DNA of 64,000 nucleotides from Robiginitomaculum sp. (GTDB lineage Bacteria; Pseudomonadota; Alphaproteobacteria; Caulobacterales; Maricaulaceae), in NCBI GenBank assembly GCA_021776515.1, contig JAJFFS010000015.1, positions 62,001 through 126,000 of the forward strand. Reading direction: 5' to 3'. Position numbers and translations under genes: made by a program. This document shows, in pieces, positions 47,522 to 56,818 of the stretch. The first letter of the stretch is position 1. Every line of letters starts with the position of its first letter. The notes beneath the pieces were generated by a model. The model was not told the DNA's origin. It saw only the letters and a program-made list of their open reading frames with translations, and made no database searches.

Positions 47522-48256
47522 TCAACGACGCACCACGAGGCAATCAGATCCATTTTTTTTAAGCTGGTCGCAAAACCCGGTTGCCGCCGCGCGAGTGGGA
47601 AAGCTGGCTGCACGCAGACGGTAATATACGCCCTTGGCACCAAGGTCCGCACGCTGCACATCAGGGGCCAGACTGGATACTGACGCAGACATACGCCCGG
47701 CAAGCCGTGCCCAGGCGGCCAGCGCCTGGTCTTCTGAACGAAAGGAAGCAATCTGCACGACAAATTTGCCATCGGTTGCTGCTAGTTTGGTCTCTCTTTT
47801 AGTGACCGGCTTTGGTTCCGGCCTGGCTTGTACCGGCACCGGGTCAGGCTTTGCCTCGACAGCTTTAGGGGTAGATGACGGCACCTCAACCTTAGTCGGG
47901 CGTGGCAACAGCTTTTCACCAAGCGGTGCGACCGTAATGTCTTCAGCAGGAGCAGCTTCAACATCATCCAATGGTTCATACGCCCGGTTGCCAAGATTGG
48001 GCGTTGGTGTGCCATGGCTTTCTGTCGGACGAACTTTGATAGGCCCGGGTTCTGCTGTCACATGAGGCGCAGCGTTACGTCCGCCCTTGCGTAAGCCCTG
48101 ATGATAGGCCGTGTAGACGACTGCGGCAAAAGCCAACAGTACAGCCAGTGCAACCACCAACAATAAAGGGCCGCGCCCCTCATCGCCATCATGGCGAGCA
48201 TCAAACCCGGAGCGTCCGGGTGATGGCGCATAAATACTATCGTCCTTCTTGGCCAT
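47522..48256 (-). CDS. SPOR-domain membrane protein
   Basis: 244 aa from the ATG at 48256. A cytoplasmic N-terminus (DARHDGDEGRG) is followed by one membrane helix (PLLLVVALAVLLAFAAVVYT), a Pro-rich periplasmic linker, and a C-terminal SPOR domain (GKFVVQIASFRSEDQALAAW to GFCDQLKKNGSDCLVV). SPOR domains bind denuded glycan strands at division sites. It lies upstream of nagZ, as its relatives do. Confidence 0.92.
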   Translation of the reverse strand: MAKKDDSIYAPSPGRSGFDARHDGDEGRGPLLLVVALAVLLAFAAVVYTAYHQGLRKGGRNAAPHVTAEPGPIKVRPTESHGTPTPNLGNRAYEPLDDVEAAPAEDITVAPLGEKLLPRPTKVEVPSSTPKAVEAKPDPVPVQARPEPKPVTKRETKLAATDGKFVVQIASFRSEDQALAAWARLAGRMSASVSSLAPDVQRADLGAKGVYYRLRAASFPTRAAATGFCDQLKKNGSDCLVVRR

Positions 48257-48314
48257 CAAATGTCCTGACCCAATCCTATTGTCCTGTGCGAATCACTTTG
48301 CGCCAGAATACATC

Positions 48315-49505
48315 TTAGAGATAGCTGTCCATAGACAACAGGCGTCTATGCTCTTTCATGGCAAAAGTATCTGTCATCCCGGCAATATGATCGCATACCA
48401 CCCGGGCTGTTGCCTGACCTTTGGGACCGTCGGTTAGCGCATATAATTCCTGCGAGAGAAGGTCAGGTTCATTCAACAAAACATCAAACAATTCCCGCAC
48501 AGCGCGGCGTGCCTTGGTCCTGGTGCGGTTCACAGTGTGATGGCGATACATATTTTCACCCAAAAACTTACGTAGCGCCGTAATATTGACCATCATTTCA
48601 TCGGAAAACCCGACCAGCGGGGCCGTCATGGCCCGCACCTCATCTGCACTTTGTGGATTAGCTGCCGAGATGCGTGTATGGGTCTCGGTCAACAGGTCAT
48701 CAACCCATTTGCCAATCAGACGACGCACGGCCTCGCTGATAACCCGATTGCGTGACATATCCGGATATTCAGCCATCACTTCTTCAAAAGTCGGCCCCAC
48801 CAAAGGCAATTCCATGAGTTGGTCAATGGTAATGATCCCCGCACGCAGGCCATCATCTATGTCGTGATTGTTATAGGCAATATCGTCGGCCAGCGCCGCC
48901 ACCTGCGCCTCTGGTCCGGCAAAAGTATGCGGCTCCAGCCATGCCCAGCCCTCATAGGCGGTAAACGCCCAGGGCAATCCCTTACGGTCCCCGGCTTTTT
49001 TACACAATGGGCCGTTATGCTTGACAACGCCCTCCAGGGTTTCCCAGGTGAGATTAAGGCCATCAAAAGCCGGATAGACATGCTCCATCTGTGTTACAAT
49101 GCGTAACGTCTGGGCATTATGATCGAAGCCGTCATAGTTTTGCATGGCTTCATCCAGAACATCCTCGCCCGCATGGCCAAAGGGCGGGTGGCCCAGATCA
49201 TGGGCCAGCGCCAATGTCTCGGCCAGATCCTCATCAAGCCCCAACACCCGGGTAATAGAGCGGGCGATTTGCGCCACTTCCAATGAATGGGTCAGGCGCG
49301 TACGGTAATAATCATCCGCGTGGGCAACAAAGACCTGGGTCTTGTGTTTCAGACGGCGAAATGCGGTGCAATGAATAACCCGATCACGGTCACGTTGAAA
49401 TGTGGTACGCGTGGCGCTGGCTGCCTGAGGGTGCAACCGCCCCCGACTACGAGCCGGATTGGAGGCAAATATCGCCCGTGGCGGAATAGTAAAAATTTCT
49501 GTCAT
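48315..49505 (-). CDS. dgt: Deoxyguanosinetriphosphate triphosphohydrolase-like protein
   Basis: 396 aa from the ATG at 49505. The HD-domain metal ligands are clear: His in TRLTHSLEVAQIARSI, then the His-Asp pair in ALAHDLGHPPFGHAGEDVLDE. It is of the shorter dNTPase type found in Alphaproteobacteria. It hydrolyses dGTP/dNTPs to nucleoside and triphosphate. Divergent from erpA, with 96 nt between the starts, a common arrangement. Confidence 0.94.
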   Translation of the reverse strand: MTEIFTIPPRAIFASNPARSRGRLHPQAASATRTTFQRDRDRVIHCTAFRRLKHKTQVFVAHADDYYRTRLTHSLEVAQIARSITRVLGLDEDLAETLALAHDLGHPPFGHAGEDVLDEAMQNYDGFDHNAQTLRIVTQMEHVYPAFDGLNLTWETLEGVVKHNGPLCKKAGDRKGLPWAFTAYEGWAWLEPHTFAGPEAQVAALADDIAYNNHDIDDGLRAGIITIDQLMELPLVGPTFEEVMAEYPDMSRNRVISEAVRRLIGKWVDDLLTETHTRISAANPQSADEVRAMTAPLVGFSDEMMVNITALRKFLGENMYRHHTVNRTRTKARRAVRELFDVLLNEPDLLSQELYALTDGPKGQATARVVCDHIAGMTDTFAMKEHRRLLSMDSYL

Positions 49506-49601
49506 TGAACTTGTGTTACCTGACTTGCTTTGCAATCGATTAAGGTATCACCATATAACAACTATCGCTTATATTCCTACTCCCCGTATGGAGCAAAACC
49601 C

Positions 49602-49931
49602 ATGACTAACCCAGACGTGCGTTTATCTGTTGCCGCCGCCAGGCGTATAAAGGCAATCATGACCGAACATAACCATGCTGCCTTGCGCGTTGCCGTAGTG
49701 GGTGGTGGGTGCTCCGGCTTTTCCTACACCTTTGATTTTGCTGACGCCCCTGATGAGGATGATCTGGTGATTGAGCGTGATGGGGCTACTGTGCTGGTAG
49801 ACAAGATTTCACTGGATTTTCTCAGCGGTTCTGAAATTGATTATTCAGACGAGTTGATCGGTGCTGCCTTCAAGATCAACAACCCCAACGCCAAAAGCGG
49901 CTGCGGGTGTGGCACCAGTTTTTCTGTTTAA
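49602..49931 (+). CDS. erpA: HesB/IscA-type iron-sulfur insertion protein (ErpA-like)
   Basis: 109 aa from the ATG at 49602, which has GGAG 8 nt upstream; the frame extends back to 49530 without conservation. The three cluster-binding cysteines are Cys37 (GGGCSGFSY), Cys101 and Cys103 (SGCGCGTSFSV). A-type carriers deliver Fe-S clusters to apo-enzymes, here perhaps including IspH. It could also be called IscA; ErpA is the usual call next to dgt. Confidence 0.9.
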   Translation: MTNPDVRLSVAAARRIKAIMTEHNHAALRVAVVGGGCSGFSYTFDFADAPDEDDLVIERDGATVLVDKISLDFLSGSEIDYSDELIGAAFKINNPNAKSGCGCGTSFSV

Positions 49932-50001
49932 GGGCAATCAGTGAAATGCTGGACAGAATTACTTGGACAAGCCAGTAATGAAAATAAACTCTGCCTCATC
50001 C

Positions 50002-50049
50002 TGAGCTTGTCGAAGGATCGGAGTGAGACTGCATGGTTCGACAAGCTCA
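50002..50049. repeat. REP-like inverted pair
   Basis: A 13-bp perfect inverted repeat, TGAGCTTGTCGAA (50002-50014) and TTCGACAAGCTCA (50037-50049), separated by 22 nt. It can form a hairpin. The right arm is the first unit of the tandem array that follows. Confidence 0.8.
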
Positions 50050-50239
50050 CCATGAGGTAAGGGAACAGGCTCACCATGAGGTAAGGGAACAGGCTCACCA
50101 TGAGGTAAGGGAACAGGCTCACCATGAGGTAAGGGGACAGGCTCACCATGAGGTAAGGGAACAGGCTCACCATGAGGTAAGGGGACAGGCTCACCATGAG
50201 GTAAGGGGACAGGCTCACCATGAGGTAAGGGAACGGTCT
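50048..50239. repeat. Tandem array, eight copies of a 24-bp unit
   Basis: The segment CACCATGAGGTAAGGG recurs at 50048, 50072, 50096, 50120, 50144, 50168, 50192 and 50216, an exact 24-bp period with only A/G variation at one position. The unit derives from the right arm of the REP-like pair. Because 24 is a multiple of three, several frames stay open and give PHGEPVPL-type repeats, which I regard as artefacts. The rest of the 402-bp spacer between erpA and aspS shows no gene. Confidence 0.9.
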
Positions 50240-50333
50240 CCTTCTCAACAAACCTGCCGCTTGCAATTGACATTGCGGGTAAAACCGTTTCATTGGCGCG
50301 GCCTGTTTCAAGAGCTTGATTTCGAGAATAATT

Positions 50334-52139
50334 ATGCACGCTTATCGCACTCATACCTGCGGCGAATTACGCCGCGAACACGTTGGCAAGACCGCCCGTC
50401 TGGCCGGTTGGCTACACCGCAAGCGCGACCATGGGGGGCTATTGTTCGTTGATTTGCGCGATAATTTTGGCGTAACGCAAATTGTGCTGTTGCCGGAAAA
50501 CCCGCATTTTGCCACGCTGGAACGGATGCGCGTGGAAAGCGTTGTTTCGGTCACCGGTGACGTGGTGGCGCGCGATGACGAGACAGTGAATGAAAACCTG
50601 CCCACCGGTGCGGTAGAAATGCATGTAACGGAAATGGACGTGCTGTCCGAGGCCGCTGAACTGCCGCTGCCTGTGTTTGGCGAGCCGGAATACCCCGAAG
50701 ATATACGCCTGGCCTATCGTTATCTGGATTTGCGCCGCGAAGGCTTGCACGCGAATATTTTGTTACGCTCGAAAATTATATCCTCCATCCGCCAGCGGAT
50801 GATCGAACAGGACTTTACCGAGTTTCAAACACCTATTCTAACCGCATCTTCGCCCGAAGGCGCACGGGATTTTCTGGTGCCGTCACGAATACACCCGGGT
50901 GAATTTTATGCCCTGCCGCAAGCGCCGCAGCAGTTCAAACAACTCATCATGGTCTCGGGTTTCGACAAATATTTCCAAATCGCACCGTGTTTTCGTGATG
51001 AAGACAGCCGCGCTGATCGCAGCCCCGGCGAGTTCTATCAGCTTGATATGGAAATGAGTTTTTGCACGCAAGAAGACGTGTTCAACGCCATTGAGCCAGT
51101 CCTGCACGGTGTGTTCAAGGAGTTTGCTGGCGAGCGTCATGTGCCGGACGAGCCGTTTGCGCGCATCCCTTATGCCGAGGCCATGCTAAAATATGGCACC
51201 GACAAGCCTGACCTGCGTATTCCGTTTGAAATTTGCGATGTCTCTGACCTTGTCTCGCGTGAAGATGTAACCTTAGGCGTATTCAAGAAAATCGTGGAAG
51301 GCGGCGGCGTTGTTCGCGCCATTCCGGCACCAGATACCGGCGAACATGCCCGTAGTTTTTTCGATAAAATGGATGGCTGGGCAAAAAAAGAAATGCAGGC
51401 TCCCGGCCTTGGTTATATGCGCTTTGTCGAAGCAGAAGGACAGCTTAACGCAACGGGACCCATTGCAAAATTTTTCTCTGCTGAGGCCCTTGGCGCTATT
51501 GCGGAGCGTGCCGGGATCAAAGCCGGAGACGGACTTTTCTTCTCCGCCGGCAAGGCCGGTGATGCCATTAAACTGGCCGGTGCCGCGCGGGCTAAAATTG
51601 GCGCTGATCTGGGCCTTATTGAGGAAAACGTATTCCGTTTTTGCTGGATTGTTGATTTCCCCATGTTCGAGTGGAACGAAGATGAAAAGCGCGTTGATTT
51701 CTCGCATAATCCGTTCTCCATGCCGCAAGGCGCAATGGAGGCATTGCTGGAGAAGGACCCGCTGGAAATTCTGGCCTACCAATATGACATTGTTTGTAAT
51801 GGTGTAGAGCTGTCATCAGGGGCCATCCGGAACCACCGTTCAGAAATTATGCTCAAGGCTTTTGAAATTGCGGGCTATGGGGCTGATGTGGTCGAAGACA
51901 AATTTGGCGGCATGTTAAACGCATTTCGCTATGGCGCACCGCCACACGGCGGAATTGCGCCGGGCATTGACCGCATTGTCATGCTGCTTGCGGGCGTTGA
52001 AAACATCCGCGAAGTGATCCTGTTCCCGATGAACCAGCAAGCGCAAGACCTGATGATGCAAGCGCCCAATACGGTCTCGGATGCACAGCTTAAAGAGCTG
52101 CATATTCGCGTTGTAGAGCCGCCAAAACCTAAAAACTAG
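50334..52139 (+). CDS. aspS: Aspartyl-tRNA synthetase
   Basis: 601 aa class II synthetase of the bacterial type, started at the ATG at 50334 ([18 protein letters not shown]). An OB-fold anticodon-binding domain (about 15-110) is followed by motif 2 ([24 protein letters not shown]), the bacterial GAD insertion, and motif 3 ([23 protein letters not shown]). Whether it also charges tRNA-Asn cannot be judged here. It lies downstream of the 24-bp tandem array and is convergent with the pentapeptide gene. Confidence 0.98.
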   Translation: MHAYRTHTCGELRREHVGKTARLAGWLHRKRDHGGLLFVDLRDNFGVTQIVLLPENPHFATLERMRVESVVSVTGDVVARDDETVNENLPTGAVEMHVTEMDVLSEAAELPLPVFGEPEYPEDIRLAYRYLDLRREGLHANILLRSKIISSIRQRMIEQDFTEFQTPILTASSPEGARDFLVPSRIHPGEFYALPQAPQQFKQLIMVSGFDKYFQIAPCFRDEDSRADRSPGEFYQLDMEMSFCTQEDVFNAIEPVLHGVFKEFAGERHVPDEPFARIPYAEAMLKYGTDKPDLRIPFEICDVSDLVSREDVTLGVFKKIVEGGGVVRAIPAPDTGEHARSFFDKMDGWAKKEMQAPGLGYMRFVEAEGQLNATGPIAKFFSAEALGAIAERAGIKAGDGLFFSAGKAGDAIKLAGAARAKIGADLGLIEENVFRFCWIVDFPMFEWNEDEKRVDFSHNPFSMPQGAMEALLEKDPLEILAYQYDIVCNGVELSSGAIRNHRSEIMLKAFEIAGYGADVVEDKFGGMLNAFRYGAPPHGGIAPGIDRIVMLLAGVENIREVILFPMNQQAQDLMMQAPNTVSDAQLKELHIRVVEPPKPKN

Positions 52140-52145
52140 GATCGC

Positions 52146-53333
52146 CTATTCCCTGCCCGCCAGTTCTTGTTCTTCGTGAGAAGACCGCAAGGCTGCCTGC
52201 GCCTTTGCCAGTGAGCGAACCGCAACATCCAGGGCCCGTTGCGCACGGCGGTTATTCAGTTCCAGGCCATCGAGCGCCCGTTGCGCCCGTGCCAGCGCCC
52301 GCTGTTCCTCACTGCGCACATCATCAAAATTTGGCCAGGAATATGTCTGGCCATCACGTTCAATGATGACTTTGGGATAATTACCGTCCGTTAAGGCCTC
52401 GGCCAGAGCAATGCGTGCCTTTTGCATAGCGTAACCGGATTCTCTTACGGCCTCCCTCGTGGCTTTATCCAGAGCGGCACGGTCTTCATCCGACATATCA
52501 AATGAAAAGGAATAATTGAACACAGATAAACCATTACGCGTTTGGGCATTGACCCATTCAGCTTCATCGCAGATAGGTAATGTCAAATTTTCAGGCAAGG
52601 CTGTCTCAGCATCGCCGCAAGCACCATCAAGCTGTTCCTGTCGCAGGCCTTTGACATGGGAAAGATCAGCACCGACCAACATGGCCTCCTCAAAATTGGC
52701 ACCGCGCACATCAGCACGGCCAAATTCAGATTGTTTCAGATTTGCACCTTCAAAATCGGCATCGACCAGCTTTGCCCCATCAAGAACGGCCTTGAATAAT
52801 CTGGTATTCTGCAAACTGCTATCTTTCAAATCCGCCCTTGAAAGATCGGCGTAACTTAAATTGCTGTTATCAAAAACAGCATCCTGCATTTTAGCGCCAA
52901 CCATGCTTGAATGTGACAGGTTTGAACCAATCAATTCGGCATCGGCACCCTGAACTCCGTTAAGTACGGCGTATGACAAATTAATGCCCTGTGCCTCGAT
53001 ACCATCCAGCTTTGCACCTGTCATATCACAACGAGCAAAATTTGACCCCTCCAGCAGGGCCTCCGTTAGATCAGCCCTTTTAAATACGGCCTTGCCAAAA
53101 TTAGCGCCGCTGATCCGGGCTTTTGTCAGGTTGGTTCCTGTGAAATTTGCCCTGGGAAAACTGGCCCCCTGCATCGCAACATCTGAAAGGTCTTTGCCAG
53201 AAAGATCGCAATCAGCACAAACCCCGCCGAAGCCAACATGACGCAAAAGATCTTCTGTGGCCGCACCTGGCGTATTGGTATTTGCCATAATGACAAGACC
53301 TAAGGAAACGGTGACAAAAAGGCGATTAAACAT
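52146..53333 (-). CDS. Exported pentapeptide-repeat protein
   Basis: 395 aa. Signal-peptide-like N-terminus (MFNRLFVTVSLGLVIMANTN) followed by about 40 tandem A(D/N)LXX pentapeptides (residues about 35-240: DLSGKDLSDVAMQGASF, SNLSYADLSRADLKDSSLQ). The conserved closing motif LRQEQLDGACGDAETALPENL follows. The C-terminal 130 residues are helical and rich in Ala/Arg (RALARAQRALDGLELNNRRA), probably a coiled coil. The quadrilateral beta-helix should lie in the periplasm. The role is unknown. Confidence 0.85.
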   Translation of the reverse strand: MFNRLFVTVSLGLVIMANTNTPGAATEDLLRHVGFGGVCADCDLSGKDLSDVAMQGASFPRANFTGTNLTKARISGANFGKAVFKRADLTEALLEGSNFARCDMTGAKLDGIEAQGINLSYAVLNGVQGADAELIGSNLSHSSMVGAKMQDAVFDNSNLSYADLSRADLKDSSLQNTRLFKAVLDGAKLVDADFEGANLKQSEFGRADVRGANFEEAMLVGADLSHVKGLRQEQLDGACGDAETALPENLTLPICDEAEWVNAQTRNGLSVFNYSFSFDMSDEDRAALDKATREAVRESGYAMQKARIALAEALTDGNYPKVIIERDGQTYSWPNFDDVRSEEQRALARAQRALDGLELNNRRAQRALDVAVRSLAKAQAALRSSHEEQELAGRE

Positions 53334-53515
53334 GATCGTTTTCTCAATGCTAAAAAGTATTCGGGTTAGTTTATGCGAAAATCGGACAAACCGCGACTTA
53401 AATTGCCGTAATTCTTGGGCAAGATTCTCGTAATTAAAAAATAATTGCTTAACTACGCTGGTAGTCTGGCAAGTGTGCTGTCATTGTAACAGGACGCTGG
53501 TAGGAGAATAACCTG

Positions 53516-54424
53516 ATGCTGGACAAAGTCCTTGAGGCCGAGATTTTAGAAATTCTGACTAACCAAAGTTCGGTCCTTGGCGTGGAACTCGCCGAGGCAT
53601 TAGGAAATCGTTATTTTGAAATCTGGCGTACCTGTCACAACAGTGGCAAAATCTACTCCACGCCTTTTGGCCATTATTATTTGCGAATCGATAAAAAAAT
53701 TGAAGGATTAGCCCGCCTCAGCCCATCCATATTGCGTGATTTTCTGACATATACCCGCATTTCAACGTTAGCAAACTTCGAACAGGCTGTCGGTGATGCC
53801 GAAATTTCACGGCAGGAACATGTACGTATTTCAGATGAAAAACGTGACATTGCAAAACAGATTATTGACGAAATTTTATCACCAGAAATTCTTGAGCGAA
53901 CAGGTGTTCTGATCGCCGGAGATGTTTGCCGTAACATGGCTCATCTCGTACCCCGACCAGAACGCACCACCGGCAAACTGGTAAGAGGTTCTGACATTGA
54001 TTTGATATTTGTTATTGAACAGGATGACGGACTAAAGGCCGAGATTGAAGGCAAAATATCTGAAGCCAAAGCAATTTATTTACAGCACCCCGCTTTACGC
54101 GAAGAACTGGATTTTGTGGTTAATACTCTGGATCATTATCGTGAGGTTTCCAATTTTAAGGGCGCGCACAATATGATTTCCTGCAAGGCCGCGCTAGAGG
54201 GACAATATCTGGCTGGCTCCAAGTCAATGGTACAACAATCAACCGATATTTTGTTACGAGCCCAAATTCCGCGAAAAGTTATCAAGTTAACTGAAAAGGC
54301 ATTTTCCGACCGCCTCCATGCAATGGAACGCCTGCGCAAGGACCCTGACGTAATAGGCTTGCCCCGCGAACGTCGCCTATTTTACTATTCTGATGAAATT
54401 TGGGAATTTATGTTAAGTGAATAA
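53516..54424 (+). CDS. Uncharacterised nucleotidyltransferase-like protein with N-terminal winged helix
   Basis: 302 aa. Residues 1-60 look like a winged helix-turn-helix (VLEAEILEILTNQSSVLGVELAEALG, then FGHYYLRID). From about 130 a polymerase-beta-type nucleotidyltransferase core is recognisable: strand VLIAGDVCRNM (Gly135), then the paired metal aspartates Asp160 and Asp162 in VRGSDIDLIFV, and a third acidic strand ELDFVV with Asp199. The usual GS dipeptide is replaced by Gly-Asp. The C-terminal 100 residues are helical. No known family is assigned; it stands alone, convergent with the dehydratase at 54467. Confidence 0.7.
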   Translation: MLDKVLEAEILEILTNQSSVLGVELAEALGNRYFEIWRTCHNSGKIYSTPFGHYYLRIDKKIEGLARLSPSILRDFLTYTRISTLANFEQAVGDAEISRQEHVRISDEKRDIAKQIIDEILSPEILERTGVLIAGDVCRNMAHLVPRPERTTGKLVRGSDIDLIFVIEQDDGLKAEIEGKISEAKAIYLQHPALREELDFVVNTLDHYREVSNFKGAHNMISCKAALEGQYLAGSKSMVQQSTDILLRAQIPRKVIKLTEKAFSDRLHAMERLRKDPDVIGLPRERRLFYYSDEIWEFMLSE

Positions 54425-54466
54425 GTGTTGCCTTAGCCCCTGACCCCTAGACCCTGCCCCAGGTTT

Positions 54467-55621
54467 TCAGCCTTCCACGATCATGGCGGAGTTAGCGGCT
54501 CCATCTTGTGCCCTGATTGGCGCAGGCGCTTCTACATCTGCATGAATATAATTGTTCAGCATACGACGCACAGCGACTTCATCACTTAACCGACAGGCGG
54601 CGTCTAGTCCGTTCAGTGTTAGCGAAACCTGATTGCGGTCAATCTTGCCCCGGGCAAGGGCAACCTGATTGGAGAGTGTGGCCTCTGCTGTTTCACTAGG
54701 AGCAAGAAGGGCCTCGGATATTTTTTCCCCGGTACGAAGCTTGGTCACAACAATGGGGATATCGACATTTGGCCGCAATCCCTTGCTGGTAATCATCCGT
54801 CGGGCAATATCCGCAATAAGAACCCCCGGCCCCATATCATGAAAGAAAAGCCCTCCGCGACTATCATCATCGTTAATACCAATGTGAAGCGCCTCAAGAA
54901 CAAGGGAAACAGCCTCACGCTCCGTCATGAAATAACGCTTGACCTCAGAGTGAGTAATCGTAACAGGCAGACGGCGCTCTATCTGATGAGCAAAAAGAGG
55001 CACCACTGAACCGGAAGAGCCAAATACATTCCCAAATCTAACAACGATATGACGTGTTGACGATTTGGAATCCATATCGCGTGCACGGCATAATTCTTCA
55101 GCAATTTTCTTGGTTGCACCCATCATGTTATGGGGGCGCACGGCCTTGTCAGTTGAAATCAGCACCATGGCTTGCGCACCAAATTCACAAGCAACATCGG
55201 ATGTGTTGCGGGTACCCAGCACATTGGTTGCAGCCCCTTCAGCAGGGTTATCTTCCACCATACCAACATGTTTGAGTGCCGCTACGTGAAAAACAATTTC
55301 AGGGCGCTCATCCATAAAAACCTGGCGCAGTCTCGCCTTGTCGCGCACATCACCCAATACAACGCGGCGCTGAAGGTTGGCCTGCAATTCATCAAGCCTC
55401 CCGCGCAAGGTGTAAAGGCCATACTCATCATGATCAAAAGCAACAAGGGACGCCGGGGCAGAAGCCGCAACCGCACGCGATAATGCTGACCCTATTGTGC
55501 CCGCCGCGCCTGTTATTAAAACCCGCTTGCCGGCCAGATGTGCCCCTAAGGAGACTAACTCAATATCTTGTTCTTTGCGACCTAGAATTTCCTCGGGGTC
55601 ATACGCTACACTAGAACTCAC
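54467..55621 (-). CDS. NDP-sugar 4,6-dehydratase of the CapD/PglF type, soluble form
   Basis: 384 aa extended short-chain dehydrogenase. NAD-binding ITGAAGTIGSAL is followed by ALKHVGMVEDNP and the active-site block STDKAVRPHNMMGATKKIAEE. The usual Tyr is replaced by Met, as in PglF/FlaA1-type UDP-GlcNAc dehydratases. The N-terminal membrane and first Rossmann domains of long FlaA1 proteins are missing, so it should be cytoplasmic. GTG start with a G-rich site upstream. It could feed bacillosamine-, legionaminic- or FucNAc-type sugars; the partner enzymes are not adjacent. Confidence 0.88.
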   Translation of the reverse strand: MSSSVAYDPEEILGRKEQDIELVSLGAHLAGKRVLITGAAGTIGSALSRAVAASAPASLVAFDHDEYGLYTLRGRLDELQANLQRRVVLGDVRDKARLRQVFMDERPEIVFHVAALKHVGMVEDNPAEGAATNVLGTRNTSDVACEFGAQAMVLISTDKAVRPHNMMGATKKIAEELCRARDMDSKSSTRHIVVRFGNVFGSSGSVVPLFAHQIERRLPVTITHSEVKRYFMTEREAVSLVLEALHIGINDDDSRGGLFFHDMGPGVLIADIARRMITSKGLRPNVDIPIVVTKLRTGEKISEALLAPSETAEATLSNQVALARGKIDRNQVSLTLNGLDAACRLSDEVAVRRMLNNYIHADVEAPAPIRAQDGAANSAMIVEG

Positions 55622-55840
55622 TCAATATTCCCCCATTATCCTCGGCATAGCCGGCACCCTAAACATTCCATCCCCGCCGTAAACAATGTATATAAAATTT
55701 GACCGTCAGTCCAGTATGAACGCCGGTATTAATACTAATTAACATTATTTCTTGCAAAAAGACAGAATTTTAAAACTCTTTGCTTCATTTAACGCGTTAC
55801 GGTACATTTTTCCGTCGCAAAAATTGGAAAGACGTTCATT

Positions 55841-56692
55841 ATGCCAGCATATACAGTAAAGCTGCCGTCCCGTTCGGGAGCCAGTGTGCGCCTGGGAAAC
55901 AAACTCCCTTTGGCTTTCATAGCCGGGCCATGCGCGCTGGAAAGTCGCAACCATGCGCTAGACGTGGCCACAGCCTTAAAGGAGATCGCTGACAGGCTGA
56001 ATATTCCCCTAATTTTTAAAACATCTTTTGACAAGGCAAACCGTACAAGTGCCGGGGCAGTGCGCGGCATAGGTATGGCAGCAGGGCTGCCAATTCTGGC
56101 TGAAATTCGCGAAACCCTGGATGTGCCAGTGCTGACCGATGTGCATTCACCCGAACAGTGCGCCCCGGTGGCCGAAGCCGTAGATATACTGCAAATACCT
56201 GCTTTTTTGTGTCGCCAGACAGACCTTTTATTGGCCGCCGCTGCTACCGGGCGGGTAATAAACATCAAAAAAGGCCAGTTTCTGGCACCGTGGGATATGG
56301 CTCATGTTGTGGAAAAAGTGCGCCAGGCTGGCAATGCCGATGTCATGATAACCGAACGTGGCGCCAGTTTTGGCTATAATACACTGGTGAGTGATATGCG
56401 GGCCTTGCCGGTGTTGGCCGCTACAGGTGCGCCTGTGGTATTTGACGCCACCCATTCCGTGCAACAACCGGGCGGTCTGGGCGGTGCCTCCGGTGGGCAA
56501 AGAGAATTTGTTCCGGTTCTGGCCCGCGCCGCTGTTGCTGTCGGCGTGGCGGCGGTCTTTATCGAAACCCACCCGGACCCGGACAACGCCCCCTCAGATG
56601 GCCCCAATATGGTGCCGCTAAATGAGTTTGAGGCGCTGGCAAGCGAACTGATGGAATTTGATAAACTGGCAAAACAAGGGGCAAAGAGGTAA
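55841..56692 (+). CDS. kdsA: 3-deoxy-8-phosphooctulonate (KDO-8-P) synthase
   Basis: 283 aa. It condenses arabinose-5-phosphate and phosphoenolpyruvate into KDO-8-phosphate for lipopolysaccharide inner core. Family blocks include [35 protein letters not shown] and [22 protein letters not shown]. Cys31 at the position equivalent to A. aeolicus Cys11 marks the metal-dependent class. It is divergent from the dehydratase at 54467, with a 219-bp AT-rich spacer. The pyrG/eno neighbours often seen in other Alphaproteobacteria are absent. Confidence 0.95.
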   Translation: MPAYTVKLPSRSGASVRLGNKLPLAFIAGPCALESRNHALDVATALKEIADRLNIPLIFKTSFDKANRTSAGAVRGIGMAAGLPILAEIRETLDVPVLTDVHSPEQCAPVAEAVDILQIPAFLCRQTDLLLAAAATGRVINIKKGQFLAPWDMAHVVEKVRQAGNADVMITERGASFGYNTLVSDMRALPVLAATGAPVVFDATHSVQQPGGLGGASGGQREFVPVLARAAVAVGVAAVFIETHPDPDNAPSDGPNMVPLNEFEALASELMEFDKLAKQGAKR

Positions 56693-56753
56693 ACCTTGCG
56701 GGGATAAGTGTGCGCTGACACCATTTTACCAGTTGATTAACGTCATGCTTCAT

Positions 56754-56818
56754 CCTTCGACAAGCTCAGGATGAGGTGTCTTGTCTTGATATACACCTCA
56801 CCCTGAGCTTGTCGAAGG
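56754..56818. repeat. REP-like inverted pair at 56.8 kb
   Basis: A 17-bp perfect inverted repeat: CCTTCGACAAGCTCAGG (56754-56770) and CCTGAGCTTGTCGAAGG (56802-56818), spaced by 31 nt. It has the same core as the elements at 1.4 and 50.0 kb. The right arm is unit 1 of the 47-bp tandem array. Confidence 0.85.

Noticed and set aside
49928-50354. Overlapping long frames with PHGEPVPL-type repeats on both strands
   Set aside because: They arise because the 24-bp repeat has no stop in several frames; there is no ribosome-binding site or non-repeat conserved domain.
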